Below, in pieces: positions 37,756 to 46,627 of a stretch of 64,000 nucleotides of DNA (positions are counted from its first letter, which is position 1; every line of letters starts with the position of its first letter). Origin of the DNA: Jannaschia formosa (GTDB lineage Bacteria > Pseudomonadota > Alphaproteobacteria > Rhodobacterales > Rhodobacteraceae); the NCBI RefSeq assembly GCF_003340555.1, contig NZ_QPLJ01000009.1, forward strand, positions 62,001-126,000, read 5' to 3'. Made by a program: the position numbers and the translations under genes. The notes beneath the pieces are model-generated. The model was given only the letters and a program-made list of their open reading frames with translations. It had not been told where the DNA came from and ran no database searches.

Positions 37756-38736
37756 ATGAACTGGATCACGAACTACGTCCGCCCCAAGATCAACTCGCTC
37801 TTCTCCCGGCGGGAGGTGCCCGAGAACCTCTGGACCAAATGCGACGAGTGCGGGACGATGCTCTTCCACCGGGAATTGCACGACAATCTCTACGTCTGCA
37901 CCAACTGCAACCACCACATGCACATCATGCCCCGCGACCGCTTCGCGGCGCTGTTCGACGGCGGCATCTACACCGAGGTCGCGGTGCCCGCCCCGATCGA
38001 GGACCCGCTCAAGTTCCGCGACCAGAAGCGCTACCCCGAACGCCTCCGCGCCGCCCAGAAAGCCACCGGCGAAGCCGAAGCGATGCTCGTCGCCGAGGGC
38101 GAAATTCTCAAGACGCCCGTGGTCGCCGCCGCGCAGGACTTCGCCTTCATGGCCGGGTCGATGGGCATGTATGTCGGCAACGCCATCGTCGCCGCCGCCG
38201 AGCGCGCCATCGAGACGGGACGGCCCCTCGTCCTGTTCTCGGCCGCGGGCGGCGCGCGCATGCAGGAGGGCATCCTGAGCCTGATGCAGATGCCCCGCAC
38301 CACCGTCGCCGTAGAGATGCTGCGCGAGGCGGGGCTGCCCTATCTCGTGGTGCTGACCCATCCGACGACCGGCGGCGTGACCGCCTCCTACGCGATGCTG
38401 GGCGACGTCCAGATCGCCGAGCCCGGCGCGCTGATCTGCTTCGCCGGTCCCCGCGTGATCGAGCAGACCATCCGCGAGACCCTGCCCGAGGGCTTCCAGC
38501 GGGCCGAATATCTGCTCGACCACGGCATGCTCGACCGCGTCACGCCGCGCAGCGCCCAGCGCGAGGAGATCGCGACGATCCTCAGGATGCTCACCGGTCA
38601 GGGTCCCGTCGTCCATGGGGACCTGCCCCGCCCGGTCGAGACGACCCAGATCGCCCCCCCGCCCGAGCCCGAGGCGCTGCCGAAGCTCGACCCGGAGCCG
38701 CAATCCGCGCCCCCGTCCGAGCCCGCCAAGTCCTGA
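37756..38736 (+). CDS. accD: Acetyl-CoA carboxylase carboxyltransferase subunit beta
   Basis: The 326-residue protein has the N-terminal zinc ribbon (Cys29, Cys32, Cys48, Cys51 in CDECG and CTNCN). The carboxyltransferase core shows [36 protein letters not shown] and [20 protein letters not shown]. With AccA it transfers the carboxyl group from biotin to acetyl-CoA, the first committed step of fatty acid synthesis. The C-terminal 30 residues are a Pro/Glu-rich tail. ATG 37756 fits the conserved [12 protein letters not shown] start. It is followed by folC, a common pairing. Confidence 0.96.
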   Translation: MNWITNYVRPKINSLFSRREVPENLWTKCDECGTMLFHRELHDNLYVCTNCNHHMHIMPRDRFAALFDGGIYTEVAVPAPIEDPLKFRDQKRYPERLRAAQKATGEAEAMLVAEGEILKTPVVAAAQDFAFMAGSMGMYVGNAIVAAAERAIETGRPLVLFSAAGGARMQEGILSLMQMPRTTVAVEMLREAGLPYLVVLTHPTTGGVTASYAMLGDVQIAEPGALICFAGPRVIEQTIRETLPEGFQRAEYLLDHGMLDRVTPRSAQREEIATILRMLTGQGPVVHGDLPRPVETTQIAPPPEPEALPKLDPEPQSAPPSEPAKS

Positions 38737-38772
38737 CCCGCCCCCGCCCATCGCCGGTCGACTGGCGATGAA

Positions 38773-38790
38773 GCGGCGGTCCACCGCCGC
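38773..38790. promoter_or_regulatory. Hairpin in the accD-folC gap
   Basis: GCGGCGGT, CC, ACCGCCGC makes an 8-bp stem with a 2-nt loop, 18 bp before folC. A near-perfect 16-bp dyad (CGCCGGTCGACTGGCG) lies just upstream at about 38752-38767. It may attenuate or process the accD-folC transcript. Confidence 0.35.
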
Positions 38791-38808
38791 TCGCCCCGAG
38801 GCTTTCCG

Positions 38809-40071
38809 ATGCAGACCTCCGACGCCATCCTCGACCGCCTGATGGCGCTCCACCCCAAGGTGATCGACCTGGTGCTGGACCGCGTGCACCGCCTGCTCGA
38901 CGCGATGGACCATCCCGAGACGCGGCTGCCACCGGTGATCCACGTGGCGGGGACCAACGGCAAGGGATCGACCGTGGCAATGATCCGCGCGGGGCTGGAG
39001 GGGGCGGGCGAGACCTGCCACGTCTACACCTCGCCCCATCTCGCCCGCTTCCACGAGCGCATCCGCGTCGCCGGGGAACTGATCTCCGAGCCCGCGCTGG
39101 CCGAGCTGCTGGACGAGTGCGAACGCGCCAATGGCGGCGCGCCAATCACCTTCTTCGAGATCACCACGGTCGCGGCGCTGCTGGCCTTCGCCCGGACCCG
39201 CGCCGACTGGACCCTGCTTGAAGTCGGGCTGGGCGGGCGGCTCGACGCGACCAACGTCGTCGTGCCGCGGCTGACCGTCATCACGCCCGTCTCGATGGAT
39301 CACGAGGCCTTTCTCGGCAACACGATCGAGGCCATCGCGGGCGAGAAGGCGGGCATCCTGAAGCCGGGCGTCCCCTGCATCGTCGGCCCGCAGCAGGACA
39401 GCGCGCTGGAGGTCATCGAGTATCGCGCCGCGCGCCTCGGCGCGCCGCTGCATGTCCACGGCCAGCACTGGCACGTGGCCGAAGAGAACGGGGGCCTCGT
39501 CTTTCAGGACGAGACCGGGCTCATGGACCTGCCGCCGCCGCGGCTGCTGGGCGCGCATCAGGTGCAGAACGCGGGCATGGCCATCGCCGCCCTGCGCCTG
39601 CTGGGCCGGGCCGAGGGCGCGGCGGCGGCGATGCGCGACGCGGAATGGCCCGCGCGGATGCAGCGCCTGTCGCGGGGGCCGCTGGTCGCGCTGGCCGGGC
39701 GGGCGGAGCTCTGGCTCGACGGCGGGCACAACCCCGCGGCGGGGGTCGCGCTGGCCGAGGCGCTGGGGCGCCTGCCCGCGCGGCCGACGCATCTGGTCTG
39801 CGGGATGCTCAACACCAAGGACGTGAAGGGCTACCTGCGGCCGCTCGCCGGGACCGCCACCCGCCTCCACGCCGTCGCGATCCCGGGCGAGCGCAACACC
39901 CTGCCCGCCGCCGAGACCGCCGCCGCAGCGCGCGCCGTCGGGCTGGAGGCGCGCGAGGCGCCGGACCTCGCCGCCGCCATCTCGGAAATCGTGGCCGAGG
40001 CGCCCGACGCGCGCATCCTGATCTGCGGCTCGCTCTACCTCGCCGGGCGGGTGCTGCGGGAGAACGGGTAG
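38809..40071 (+). CDS. folC: Folylpolyglutamate synthase / dihydrofolate synthase
   Basis: The 420-residue Mur-ligase-family enzyme has the ATP-binding loop GTNGKGST (residues 48-55), TSPHLARFHERIR, the aspartate/glutamate-rich TLLEVGLGGRLDATN, and SMDHEAFLGNTIEAIAGEKA. It adds glutamate to dihydropteroate and folates. The ATG at 38809 lies 72 bp after accD. It is convergent with the OmpA-type gene, only 10 bp apart. Confidence 0.95.
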   Translation: MQTSDAILDRLMALHPKVIDLVLDRVHRLLDAMDHPETRLPPVIHVAGTNGKGSTVAMIRAGLEGAGETCHVYTSPHLARFHERIRVAGELISEPALAELLDECERANGGAPITFFEITTVAALLAFARTRADWTLLEVGLGGRLDATNVVVPRLTVITPVSMDHEAFLGNTIEAIAGEKAGILKPGVPCIVGPQQDSALEVIEYRAARLGAPLHVHGQHWHVAEENGGLVFQDETGLMDLPPPRLLGAHQVQNAGMAIAALRLLGRAEGAAAAMRDAEWPARMQRLSRGPLVALAGRAELWLDGGHNPAAGVALAEALGRLPARPTHLVCGMLNTKDVKGYLRPLAGTATRLHAVAIPGERNTLPAAETAAAARAVGLEAREAPDLAAAISEIVAEAPDARILICGSLYLAGRVLRENG

Positions 40072-40081
40072 AGGGCGACGT

Positions 40082-40990
40082 CTATTCCGTCGAGGTCACG
40101 ACCACCTCGACGCGGCGGTTCGTCTCGCGGCCCTCGGGCGTGTCGTTTCGCGCCAGAGGGGCGAAGAAGCCGACGCCGAAGGTCTCCACCCGGGCGGCCG
40201 GGATGCCGTAGCGCCCGGCCAGCAGGGCGCGGGCGCTGTCGGCCCGCCTGCGCGAGATCGCCATGTTGCTCTCGGCCCCGCCCTCGGCGTCGGTATGGCC
40301 GACCAGAGCGACCGTGACCTGCGTGTTCGCGCGCAGGTAGTCGGCCAGCGCGGCGAGCGAGGGGTAGTCCGCCTCGACCAGCGCAGTCGAGCCGGTCTCG
40401 AACTGCAGGTCCGACAGCACCGCCCGCCCGGTCGCCTCCAGCGCCGCGGCCACGTCCGAGGTTGCAGTCAGATCGGGGGCCGGGGCGGGACGCGCCTCCG
40501 TCGCGACCGGGGGCAGATCGGAACCCTCGGGCACCACGGTGATCCGCTGGACATAGCCCTCCCCGGCGGAGGTGGAGACCACCAGCGAGGTCCAGGCGTC
40601 CAGCTTGCGCGCGGCGAGGTAGCGGTAGGCGCCGAGGTCGACGAACATCTGCGGCGCGGGGGCCACGTCGATCTCGAAGCGGAAGAGGAAGCCGCCGCAG
40701 TCGCGATCCGCACAGGTGAAGACCACCTCCCAGCCCGCGGCCTCGAGCTGGTCGCGCAGCGGCGCCAGCAACTGCAGCGGCGTCGCGTCGGGCGCGGCCA
40801 TGCGGAAGACCTCGCGGGTCAGGCGCCCCTCGACCGTCTCGGATGGCAGGGCGCCGGCCCGGTAGGGGCCGGTGGCGACGCGGTGGCTGGTCAGCGCCAC
40901 CTCTTCGGACAGGGTGACGGTCGCGGGCAGCGGCATGGTCAGCGCGACGGCGGGCCCCGCGAGAAGCCAGATCGCCGCCGCCCGGATCAC
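40082..40990 (-). CDS. OmpA-family peptidoglycan-associated protein
   Basis: The 302-residue precursor starts with a signal-like MIRAAAIWLLAGPAVA. An unrecognised middle domain (about 20-180) follows. The C-terminal OmpA-like domain (about 195-302) has VALVGHTDAEGGAESNMAIS, RRADSARALLAGRYG and the peptidoglycan-binding ETNRRVEVVV. It probably sits in the periplasm or outer membrane and binds the cell wall. The start overlaps the upstream AhpD-like gene stop. Confidence 0.88.
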   Translation of the reverse strand: MIRAAAIWLLAGPAVALTMPLPATVTLSEEVALTSHRVATGPYRAGALPSETVEGRLTREVFRMAAPDATPLQLLAPLRDQLEAAGWEVVFTCADRDCGGFLFRFEIDVAPAPQMFVDLGAYRYLAARKLDAWTSLVVSTSAGEGYVQRITVVPEGSDLPPVATEARPAPAPDLTATSDVAAALEATGRAVLSDLQFETGSTALVEADYPSLAALADYLRANTQVTVALVGHTDAEGGAESNMAISRRRADSARALLAGRYGIPAARVETFGVGFFAPLARNDTPEGRETNRRVEVVVTSTE

Positions 40991-41565
40991 CGCGCCTGGC
41001 CGTGATAGTCGGGGTTGGGCGCCATCGCGATGGCCGAGGCGACGCGGTTCGTCATGTTGAAGAACCCGGCCACCGCGGCGAGGTCGAAGATGTCCCGGTC
41101 GCTCAGCCCGTGGTCGCGCAGGACCTGCCGGTCGGCCTCCTCGATGGTGGCGGACGCCTTCGTCATCGTCACCGCGAAGTCGAGCATCGCGCGCTGGCGT
41201 GGCGTCAGCGGCGCGACGCGGTAGTTCATCGCGATCATCTCGCCCAGGGTCGGGTCGCCCGACAGCTGCCGCACGGCGGCGCCATGGGCGACGAGGCAGT
41301 AGAAGCAGCGGTTCTCGGCCGAGACGGCGACGGCGATCATCTCGCGCTCCAGCTTCGTCAGGCCCGAGGGCGCCAGCATCAGGTCGTTGTACATCGCCGT
41401 GAAGGCGTTCAGCTTGTCGATGTCGAAGGCATAGGCGCGCAGGACGTTCGGCACGAAGCCCAGCTTCTCGGTGCAGATGTCGAAATAGCGCTGCGTCTCT
41501 TCGGGCAGCGGGTCGACCTGCGGCAGGTCGAGGGCGGTCGGCCGCCGTTCGGCGATATCGGTCAT
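40987..41565 (-). CDS. Peroxidase-related / AhpD-like (carboxymuconolactone decarboxylase family) protein
   Basis: The 192-residue protein has the AhpD-type active-site motif ENRCFYCLVAHGAAVR (C-x2-C with a following histidine). The flanking helices (LTKLEREMIAVAVSAE, LTPRQRAMLDFAVTMTKA) are also typical. Such proteins have alkylhydroperoxidase or reductase activity with the two cysteines. It overlaps the GNAT gene upstream and the OmpA-type gene downstream, forming a four-gene minus-strand unit with the CinA-type gene. Confidence 0.9.
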   Translation of the reverse strand: MTDIAERRPTALDLPQVDPLPEETQRYFDICTEKLGFVPNVLRAYAFDIDKLNAFTAMYNDLMLAPSGLTKLEREMIAVAVSAENRCFYCLVAHGAAVRQLSGDPTLGEMIAMNYRVAPLTPRQRAMLDFAVTMTKASATIEEADRQVLRDHGLSDRDIFDLAAVAGFFNMTNRVASAIAMAPNPDYHGQAR

Positions 41566-42269
41566 GGAGCGCTCCAGTAGCGGTAGCCGCCGACGCGGGT
41601 CAGCCCCGCGCGGGCGTAGAGGGAGGTCGCGGCGAGGTTGTCGGCCTCGACCGGCAGGGCAAGCGTGTCGGCACCGTTGGCCGCGGCCCAGACCGCCGCG
41701 TGGCGCAGGCCCAGAAGGCCCACGCCCTTGCGACGGTGCTGCGGCAGCGTCAGCACCATGTGCAGGACGGCCACCCTATCATGGATGCCGACGAACAGCG
41801 CCCCGGCCGCCCGGTCGTCGGTGCGCAGCAGGATCGCCGTGCGCGGCGCGGGGGCGCGGTACATCGGCGCACGGCGGACCGCGTCATTGCCGTGATCGTC
41901 CCAGAGCGCGTGGCAGATGGCGAGCGGCGGCCAGTGCGGAAAGCCCGAGACGCGCGGCAGGTCGCCCAGAAGCGGCGCGACCGGCCCCGTCATCAGGTCC
42001 GAGATCCCGCCCACGCGGTAGCCGCGCGTGGCCAGGACCTCGGCGGTCGCATCCTCGTCGCCGTCGATCGTGCCGAAGATCGTGCCGGGGCGCGCCGCCT
42101 CGACGGCGGCGATGTCCGCCCCGGTGGCCGCGGCCCCGGGCACCAGCCGGGCAGAGGTTGCGCGGCGCGTCCCCTCCCGCTCGGCGGGCAGGTCGAAGGG
42201 GCCGATCCGCGTCAGCGCCGAGGGCGGCCAGGTCGCCCGGATCGCCGCCATGACCTCCGCGGGAGTCAC
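41562..42269 (-). CDS. GNAT family N-acetyltransferase
   Basis: The 235-residue protein has the acetyl-CoA binding motif QHRRKGVGLLGLRHA in the C-terminal half and the typical ending ADNLAATSLYARAGL. The N-terminal half (about 1-100) is less clear and may be a degenerate second GNAT fold. It starts with a GTG at 42269 overlapping the CinA-type gene's stop (GTGA). The substrate is unknown. Confidence 0.85.
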   Translation of the reverse strand: MTPAEVMAAIRATWPPSALTRIGPFDLPAEREGTRRATSARLVPGAAATGADIAAVEAARPGTIFGTIDGDEDATAEVLATRGYRVGGISDLMTGPVAPLLGDLPRVSGFPHWPPLAICHALWDDHGNDAVRRAPMYRAPAPRTAILLRTDDRAAGALFVGIHDRVAVLHMVLTLPQHRRKGVGLLGLRHAAVWAAANGADTLALPVEADNLAATSLYARAGLTRVGGYRYWSAP

Positions 42270-42982
42270 AGCATCTCCGCCAGCCGCGCGGTCGCCGCCT
42301 CGACCCGGGCCTTGTCCTGCCCCCGGATCACGACGTTCGACCCGAAGCGCCCGTCCTTCTGGAACGGGTAGGAGCCGATCGAGAGGTCCCGGAACTCCTT
42401 CGCCAGCGCGCCCAGCGGCCCGGCGATGTCGCCCTCGGCCCGGTCGATCCGCGTCGAGGTGGAAATCAGCGCCACGCCCCCGGTCAGCGTCGGCAGGACC
42501 GAGGCGACCATCGCCTGGAACACCGAGGGCACGCCCGCCATGACGTGCACGTTGCCGATGGTGAAGCCCGGCGCGACCGAGACGGGGTTGTCGATCAGCG
42601 TCGCGCCCTCGGGGATGCGGGCCATGCGCAGGCGGGCCTCGTTCAGATCCGACCCGGTGCGCTCGTAATGCGCGGCCAGAAGGGCGCGCGCGTCCTCGCG
42701 CACGTCGACAGGCACGCCGAAGGCCGCGCCGATGGCGTCGGCGGTGATGTCGTCATGGGTCGGCCCGATCCCGCCCGAGGTGAAGACCGCGTCCCAGGCC
42801 TTCGACAGGGCGCGCACCGCAGCGACGATGGCGTCGTGATCGTCCGAGACGATCCGCACCTCGCCGAGCGTGATCCCCGCCTCGGTCAGCCTGCCCGCGA
42901 GATGGTGCATGTTGGCGTCGCGGGTGCGGCCGGAGAGGATCTCGTCTCCGATCACGAGCATCGCGGCGGTGGGGTTCGGCAT
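42266..42982 (-). CDS. CinA-like / molybdopterin-binding domain protein
   Basis: The 238-residue protein has the MoaB/Mog-type fold seen in the N-terminal half of CinA: MLVIGDEILSGRTRDANMHHLAGRL, DAVFTSGGIGPTHDDITADAI and NPVSVAPGFTIGNVHVMAGVP. It lacks the C-terminal CinA amidase domain, so it is the short form often annotated competence/damage-inducible protein A or FAD synthetase-like. GAGGAG precedes ATG 42982. It is the first gene of the minus-strand unit and divergent from sfsA. Confidence 0.87.
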   Translation of the reverse strand: MPNPTAAMLVIGDEILSGRTRDANMHHLAGRLTEAGITLGEVRIVSDDHDAIVAAVRALSKAWDAVFTSGGIGPTHDDITADAIGAAFGVPVDVREDARALLAAHYERTGSDLNEARLRMARIPEGATLIDNPVSVAPGFTIGNVHVMAGVPSVFQAMVASVLPTLTGGVALISTSTRIDRAEGDIAGPLGALAKEFRDLSIGSYPFQKDGRFGSNVVIRGQDKARVEAATARLAEML

Positions 42983-43033
42983 GGTCGCTCCTCGGGGCTG
43001 TCGGCGGGGCCAGTCAGGGTATAGGCCGAGCCC

Positions 43034-43720
43034 ATGCGCTTCGCCACACCGCTCGTCCGCGCCACGCTGATCCGCCGCTACAAGCGCTTCCTCGCGGATG
43101 TCCGGCTCGAGGACGGGCGCGAGGTGGTGGCGCATTGTCCCAATCCCGGCGCGATGACCGGGCAGGCCCCGCCCGGCGCCACCGTCTGGCTGGAGCCCAA
43201 CGACGACCCCCGCAAGAGGCTGAAATTCGGCTGGCGCTTGGCGGAGCTTCCGGGCGGGCACCTCCTCTGCGTCGATACGGGCCTTCCCAACCGCGTCGTC
43301 GGCGGGGCGCTGCGTGCGGGCGGGGTGCCGGGCCTTGCCGGAGAGGTCCGGGCCGAGGTGCCCTATGGCGCGGGCTGCCGCGTCGACTTCACCGTGGGCG
43401 GGACCTTCGTCGAGGTGAAGGCAGTCACGCTCCGCCGCCATGGCACGCGCGCGGAGTTCCCCGACAGCCGCACCGCGCGCGGCGCCCGCCACATGGCGGA
43501 GCTGGCGCAGGTCGTGCGGGACGGGGGGCGGGCGGTCGTGCTCTATCTCCTGCAACGGTCCGATTGCGATGCCGTCGGCGTGGCGCGGGACATCGACCCC
43601 GGCTATGCCGCCGCTTTCGACGCGGCACGCGCGGCGGGCGTCGAAGTCCTTGCCTTCTCCACCCGCATCGACCGGGCCGGGATCACGCTTGACGACCCGG
43701 TTCCCTTCGACGGTGGATAA
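43034..43720 (+). CDS. sfsA: SfsA family DNA-binding/nuclease-like protein
   Basis: The 228-residue protein matches SfsA throughout: LIRRYKRFLADVRL, AHCPNPGAMTG, YGAGCRVDFTVG, FVEVKAVTLRRHGTRAEFPD and AVVLYLLQRSDCD. SfsA (sugar fermentation stimulation protein) carries a nuclease-like core; its role is poorly defined. The gene lies just upstream of map, a common alphaproteobacterial arrangement, and is divergent from the CinA-type gene. Confidence 0.93.
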   Translation: MRFATPLVRATLIRRYKRFLADVRLEDGREVVAHCPNPGAMTGQAPPGATVWLEPNDDPRKRLKFGWRLAELPGGHLLCVDTGLPNRVVGGALRAGGVPGLAGEVRAEVPYGAGCRVDFTVGGTFVEVKAVTLRRHGTRAEFPDSRTARGARHMAELAQVVRDGGRAVVLYLLQRSDCDAVGVARDIDPGYAAAFDAARAAGVEVLAFSTRIDRAGITLDDPVPFDGG

Positions 43721-43772
43721 ATTCCGCGCTTGGCATTATGTGGCCGCCATCGGCGTGGAAGAGGACGAACCC

Positions 43773-44579
43773 GTGGACGAACATCGAGGCCGACTGACCC
43801 GCGACGGCATCCGCATCCACGAGGACGCGGATTTCGCCGGAATGCATGCGGCCGGACGGCTGGCCGCCGACATCCTCGACCGGATCGGCCCGCTGGTCGT
43901 GCCGGGCGCCACCACGGCCGCGCTGGACAAGCAGATCACCGACTGGGTCGAGGAGGCAGGCGCCGAGTCCGCGACGATCGGCTACAAGGGCTATCAGCAC
44001 GCCTCCTGCATCTCGGTGAACCACGTCGTCTGCCACGGCATCCCGGGCGACAAGGTGCTGAAGGACGGCGACATCCTGAACATCGACGTGACGGTGATCG
44101 TCGACGGCTGGTTCGGCGACACCTCGCGGATGTTCGTCGCAGGCAAGGCCTCGCGGAAGGCCGAGCGGCTGATCCAGGTGACGCATGACGCGCTGATGAA
44201 GGGGATCGAGGCCGTCCGGCCCGGCAGGACCTTCGGCGATATCGGCTTTGCCATCCAGACCTACGCGGAATCGCAGCGCATGTCGGTGGTGCGCGACTTC
44301 TGCGGCCACGGGCTGGGCCGGGTGTTCCACGCCCCGCCTAACGTGCTGCATTACGGCCGCCCCGGCACCGGTGCGGTGCTGGAAGAGGGAATGTTCTTCA
44401 CCATCGAGCCGATGGTGAACCTCGGTCGCCCCGAGACGAAGGTGCTGGCCGACGACTGGACGGCGGTGACGCGAGACAAGTCGCTCTCGGCGCAGTTCGA
44501 GCATTCGGTCGGCGTGACCGCCACCGGGGCCGAGATCTTCACGCTCTCGCCCGCCGGCAGGTTTTTTCCCGACCTGTAG
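43773..44579 (+). CDS. map: Type I methionine aminopeptidase
   Basis: The 268-residue enzyme removes the N-terminal methionine from new proteins. Metal ligands are visible in DILNIDVTVIVDGWFGDTSRM (two Asp), CGHGLGRVFH (His), TIEPM (Glu) and QFEHSVG (Glu). I chose GTG 43773 (encoding MDEHRGRLTRDGIRIHED) because it has an AGAGGA 8 nt upstream and gives a typical start. A GTG at 43755 is an alternative, and the frame extends further over sfsA as a shadow. Confidence 0.94.
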   Translation: MDEHRGRLTRDGIRIHEDADFAGMHAAGRLAADILDRIGPLVVPGATTAALDKQITDWVEEAGAESATIGYKGYQHASCISVNHVVCHGIPGDKVLKDGDILNIDVTVIVDGWFGDTSRMFVAGKASRKAERLIQVTHDALMKGIEAVRPGRTFGDIGFAIQTYAESQRMSVVRDFCGHGLGRVFHAPPNVLHYGRPGTGAVLEEGMFFTIEPMVNLGRPETKVLADDWTAVTRDKSLSAQFEHSVGVTATGAEIFTLSPAGRFFPDL

Positions 44580-44585
44580 CGCCCG

Positions 44586-44601
44586 TTAACCGCGCATTAA
44601 C
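44586..44601. promoter_or_regulatory. Full CtrA-type box upstream of radC
   Basis: TTAA, seven bases (CCGCGCA), TTAAC matches the CtrA consensus exactly, and extends to a perfect dyad CCGTTAA-N7-TTAACGG (44584-44603). It ends only 23 bp before the radC start codon. It could also form a stem-loop after map, but a T-run is missing. Confidence 0.55.
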
Positions 44602-44624
44602 GGAAGGGCGCCGAGAAGGGGAGC

Positions 44625-45419
44625 ATGACGAGTCGCGATGCCCCCCAGATGGACGAAGCGCCCGCGGGCGACCTGTTCGGCGCCACGGCGGTGCCTTCGG
44701 CTCTGATGCGCCCAGTCCCTGCAAAGCCCGCTGCGGCCCCTGACGAGCCCGATCACCGCCTCGCCCATCGCTCCCGGCTGCGCGCCCGCTTCATGGAGGG
44801 CGGGGCGCCGGCGATGCCAGACTACGAGCTGCTGGAGCTGATCCTGTTCCGCGCCCTGCCCCGCGGGGACACCAAGGCGCTGGCAAAGCGCCTGTTGCGG
44901 ACCTTCGGCGACCTGAACCGGGTGATGGCCGCCCCCGCGGCCCGCCTCGCCGAGGTCAAGGGCGTCGGACAGGCCGTCGTCGAGCAGATCAAGATCATGG
45001 AGGCGGTCGGCCATCGCATGGCCCGCGCCAGGGTGATCCAGCGGCCGATCCTGTCGTCCTGGGACGCGCTCCTGGACTATCTCCAGACTGCGCTCGCGCA
45101 TCAGGGGGTGGAGCAGTTCCGGACGCTCTATCTCGACCGCAAGAACGTGCTGATCGCAGACGAGATGCTGGCCGAGGGCACGGTCGACCACGTTCCGGTC
45201 TACCCGCGCGAGGTGGTCAAGCGCGCCCTGGAGCTGAACGCCTCGGCGCTGATCCTCGTGCACAACCACCCCTCGGGCGACCCGACCCCCTCGGAGGCGG
45301 ACATCTCGATGACCTATGCCATCCGGGACGCGGCGCAGGTGCTGGGCCTCGTGCTGCACGACCACCTGATCGTCGGCAAGGCGCGAGAGCTCAGCTTCCG
45401 GTCGGAGGGCATCCTGTAG
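44625..45419 (+). CDS. radC: RadC family JAB-domain protein
   Basis: The 264-residue protein has a helix-hairpin-helix region (ARLAEVKGVGQAVVEQIK) and a C-terminal JAMM metalloprotease-type motif HNHPSGDPTPSEAD (His213, His215, Asp226). RadC proteins are linked to DNA uptake and transformation in several bacteria, though their biochemistry is unclear. AAGGGGAG precedes ATG 44625; in-frame ATGs at 44649 and 44706 are alternatives, as the first 40 residues are not conserved. A CtrA-type box lies just upstream. Confidence 0.92.
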   Translation: MTSRDAPQMDEAPAGDLFGATAVPSALMRPVPAKPAAAPDEPDHRLAHRSRLRARFMEGGAPAMPDYELLELILFRALPRGDTKALAKRLLRTFGDLNRVMAAPAARLAEVKGVGQAVVEQIKIMEAVGHRMARARVIQRPILSSWDALLDYLQTALAHQGVEQFRTLYLDRKNVLIADEMLAEGTVDHVPVYPREVVKRALELNASALILVHNHPSGDPTPSEADISMTYAIRDAAQVLGLVLHDHLIVGKARELSFRSEGIL

Positions 45420-45454
45420 GGCGCCGGAAATTTCGGGAAGACTCCGGCCCCGGC

Positions 45455-46357
45455 TCAGCCGACCGCATCGAGGATGTAGCGCGCGGTCATCAGGTCGAGA
45501 TGGGCGCCGCCGCCGTTCTTGAACAGCGTGATCTCCTCCTCGGAGCTGCGCCTCATCGCGTCGCCGTCGTAGAAGTCGGCGCGGACGTCCCCGCGCGCGA
45601 TCACGCCCCCGGCGAGCGGGATCTTCAGCTCTCCGATATGATCGAGCGTCGTGCTGCGGCTGTCGACGAAGATCGAGGCGCGGCGCAGGGTCTCGTCGTC
45701 GGCCTCGCGCATGTCGGGGCGGTAGGCGCCGATCAGGTCGACATGCTGGCCGGGACGCAGCCAGGCGCCGTGCAGCACCGGCTCGGTCGTCATTGTGGCG
45801 CAGGCGACGATATCGGCCTCGGCGACTGCCGCCTCTAGGTCGGGGGCGGGGGTGGCGCCGTTCGCCTCGGCGAAGGCGCGGGCGTTGTCCGGGGAGCGGG
45901 ACCAGACGGCGAAGACCGCCTCGGGGAAGGCCGCGGCATAGGCCTGCCGCAGCGACCGCGCGACGGTGCCCGATCCGACCAGCAGCACGCGGCGGCTGTC
46001 CGGCCGCGCCAGCCGGCGGGCGCCCAGCAGCGAGTCGCCCGCCGTCTTCCACTTGGTCAGCAGGTGGAAATCCATCGTCGCGGCCAGCGTCCCGTCCTCG
46101 TCCGAGAAGATCGACACGCCCCCGCCCACGGCCGGCTTGCCTGCGGCGAGGTTGCCCGGGAAGATCATGGCCGTCTTCACCAGCGCGCCCAGCCCGTCGA
46201 TCCAGGCCGCGCGCGACAGCATCGTGTCATCGCGGCGATAGAGGAAGGTGTCGTCGATCTCGGCGCGCGGCAGGGCGTGGCCCGCGGCCAGCGCCTCCGT
46301 CAGGGCGAGCCAGTCGAGCGCGGACTCGGCCTCGGGGCCGATGAAGCGAGGGGTCAT
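45455..46357 (-). CDS. Ornithine cyclodeaminase / mu-crystallin family protein
   Basis: The 300-residue NAD(P)-dependent enzyme has the Rossmann stretch RVLLVGSGTVARSLRQAYAAAF, EADIVACATMTTEPVL and GQHVDLIGAYRPDMREAD, all typical of this family. Members include ornithine cyclodeaminase, alanine dehydrogenase and ketimine reductase. The active substrate cannot be assigned from motifs. It is monocistronic and convergent with radC (35-bp gap). Confidence 0.9.
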   Translation of the reverse strand: MTPRFIGPEAESALDWLALTEALAAGHALPRAEIDDTFLYRRDDTMLSRAAWIDGLGALVKTAMIFPGNLAAGKPAVGGGVSIFSDEDGTLAATMDFHLLTKWKTAGDSLLGARRLARPDSRRVLLVGSGTVARSLRQAYAAAFPEAVFAVWSRSPDNARAFAEANGATPAPDLEAAVAEADIVACATMTTEPVLHGAWLRPGQHVDLIGAYRPDMREADDETLRRASIFVDSRSTTLDHIGELKIPLAGGVIARGDVRADFYDGDAMRRSSEEEITLFKNGGGAHLDLMTARYILDAVG

Positions 46358-46627
46358 GCGGGATCCTTTCCTGCCGGTTGCCCCCTTCTAGCCCTGCGCC
46401 GGGCCGCCTGCCTAGGCGGGGCACGGCCTCCGGCTGTAGCGGCAGCGCAGGCCGGTCGCGGATAGCGGACGGTGAACCGCCGCCGGCGACAGCGCCGGCA
46501 TGCAGCGATACAACAGTCGCGCCCCGCGTTCCGGCGTGGGTTGGCGCAACGCCGCGCCGCGGCTAGCGTGCCCGCAGCCGGCTTGCCGTGCCGCCGATCG
46601 AATGCGTCGAGACCGCTTATCCCGGAC

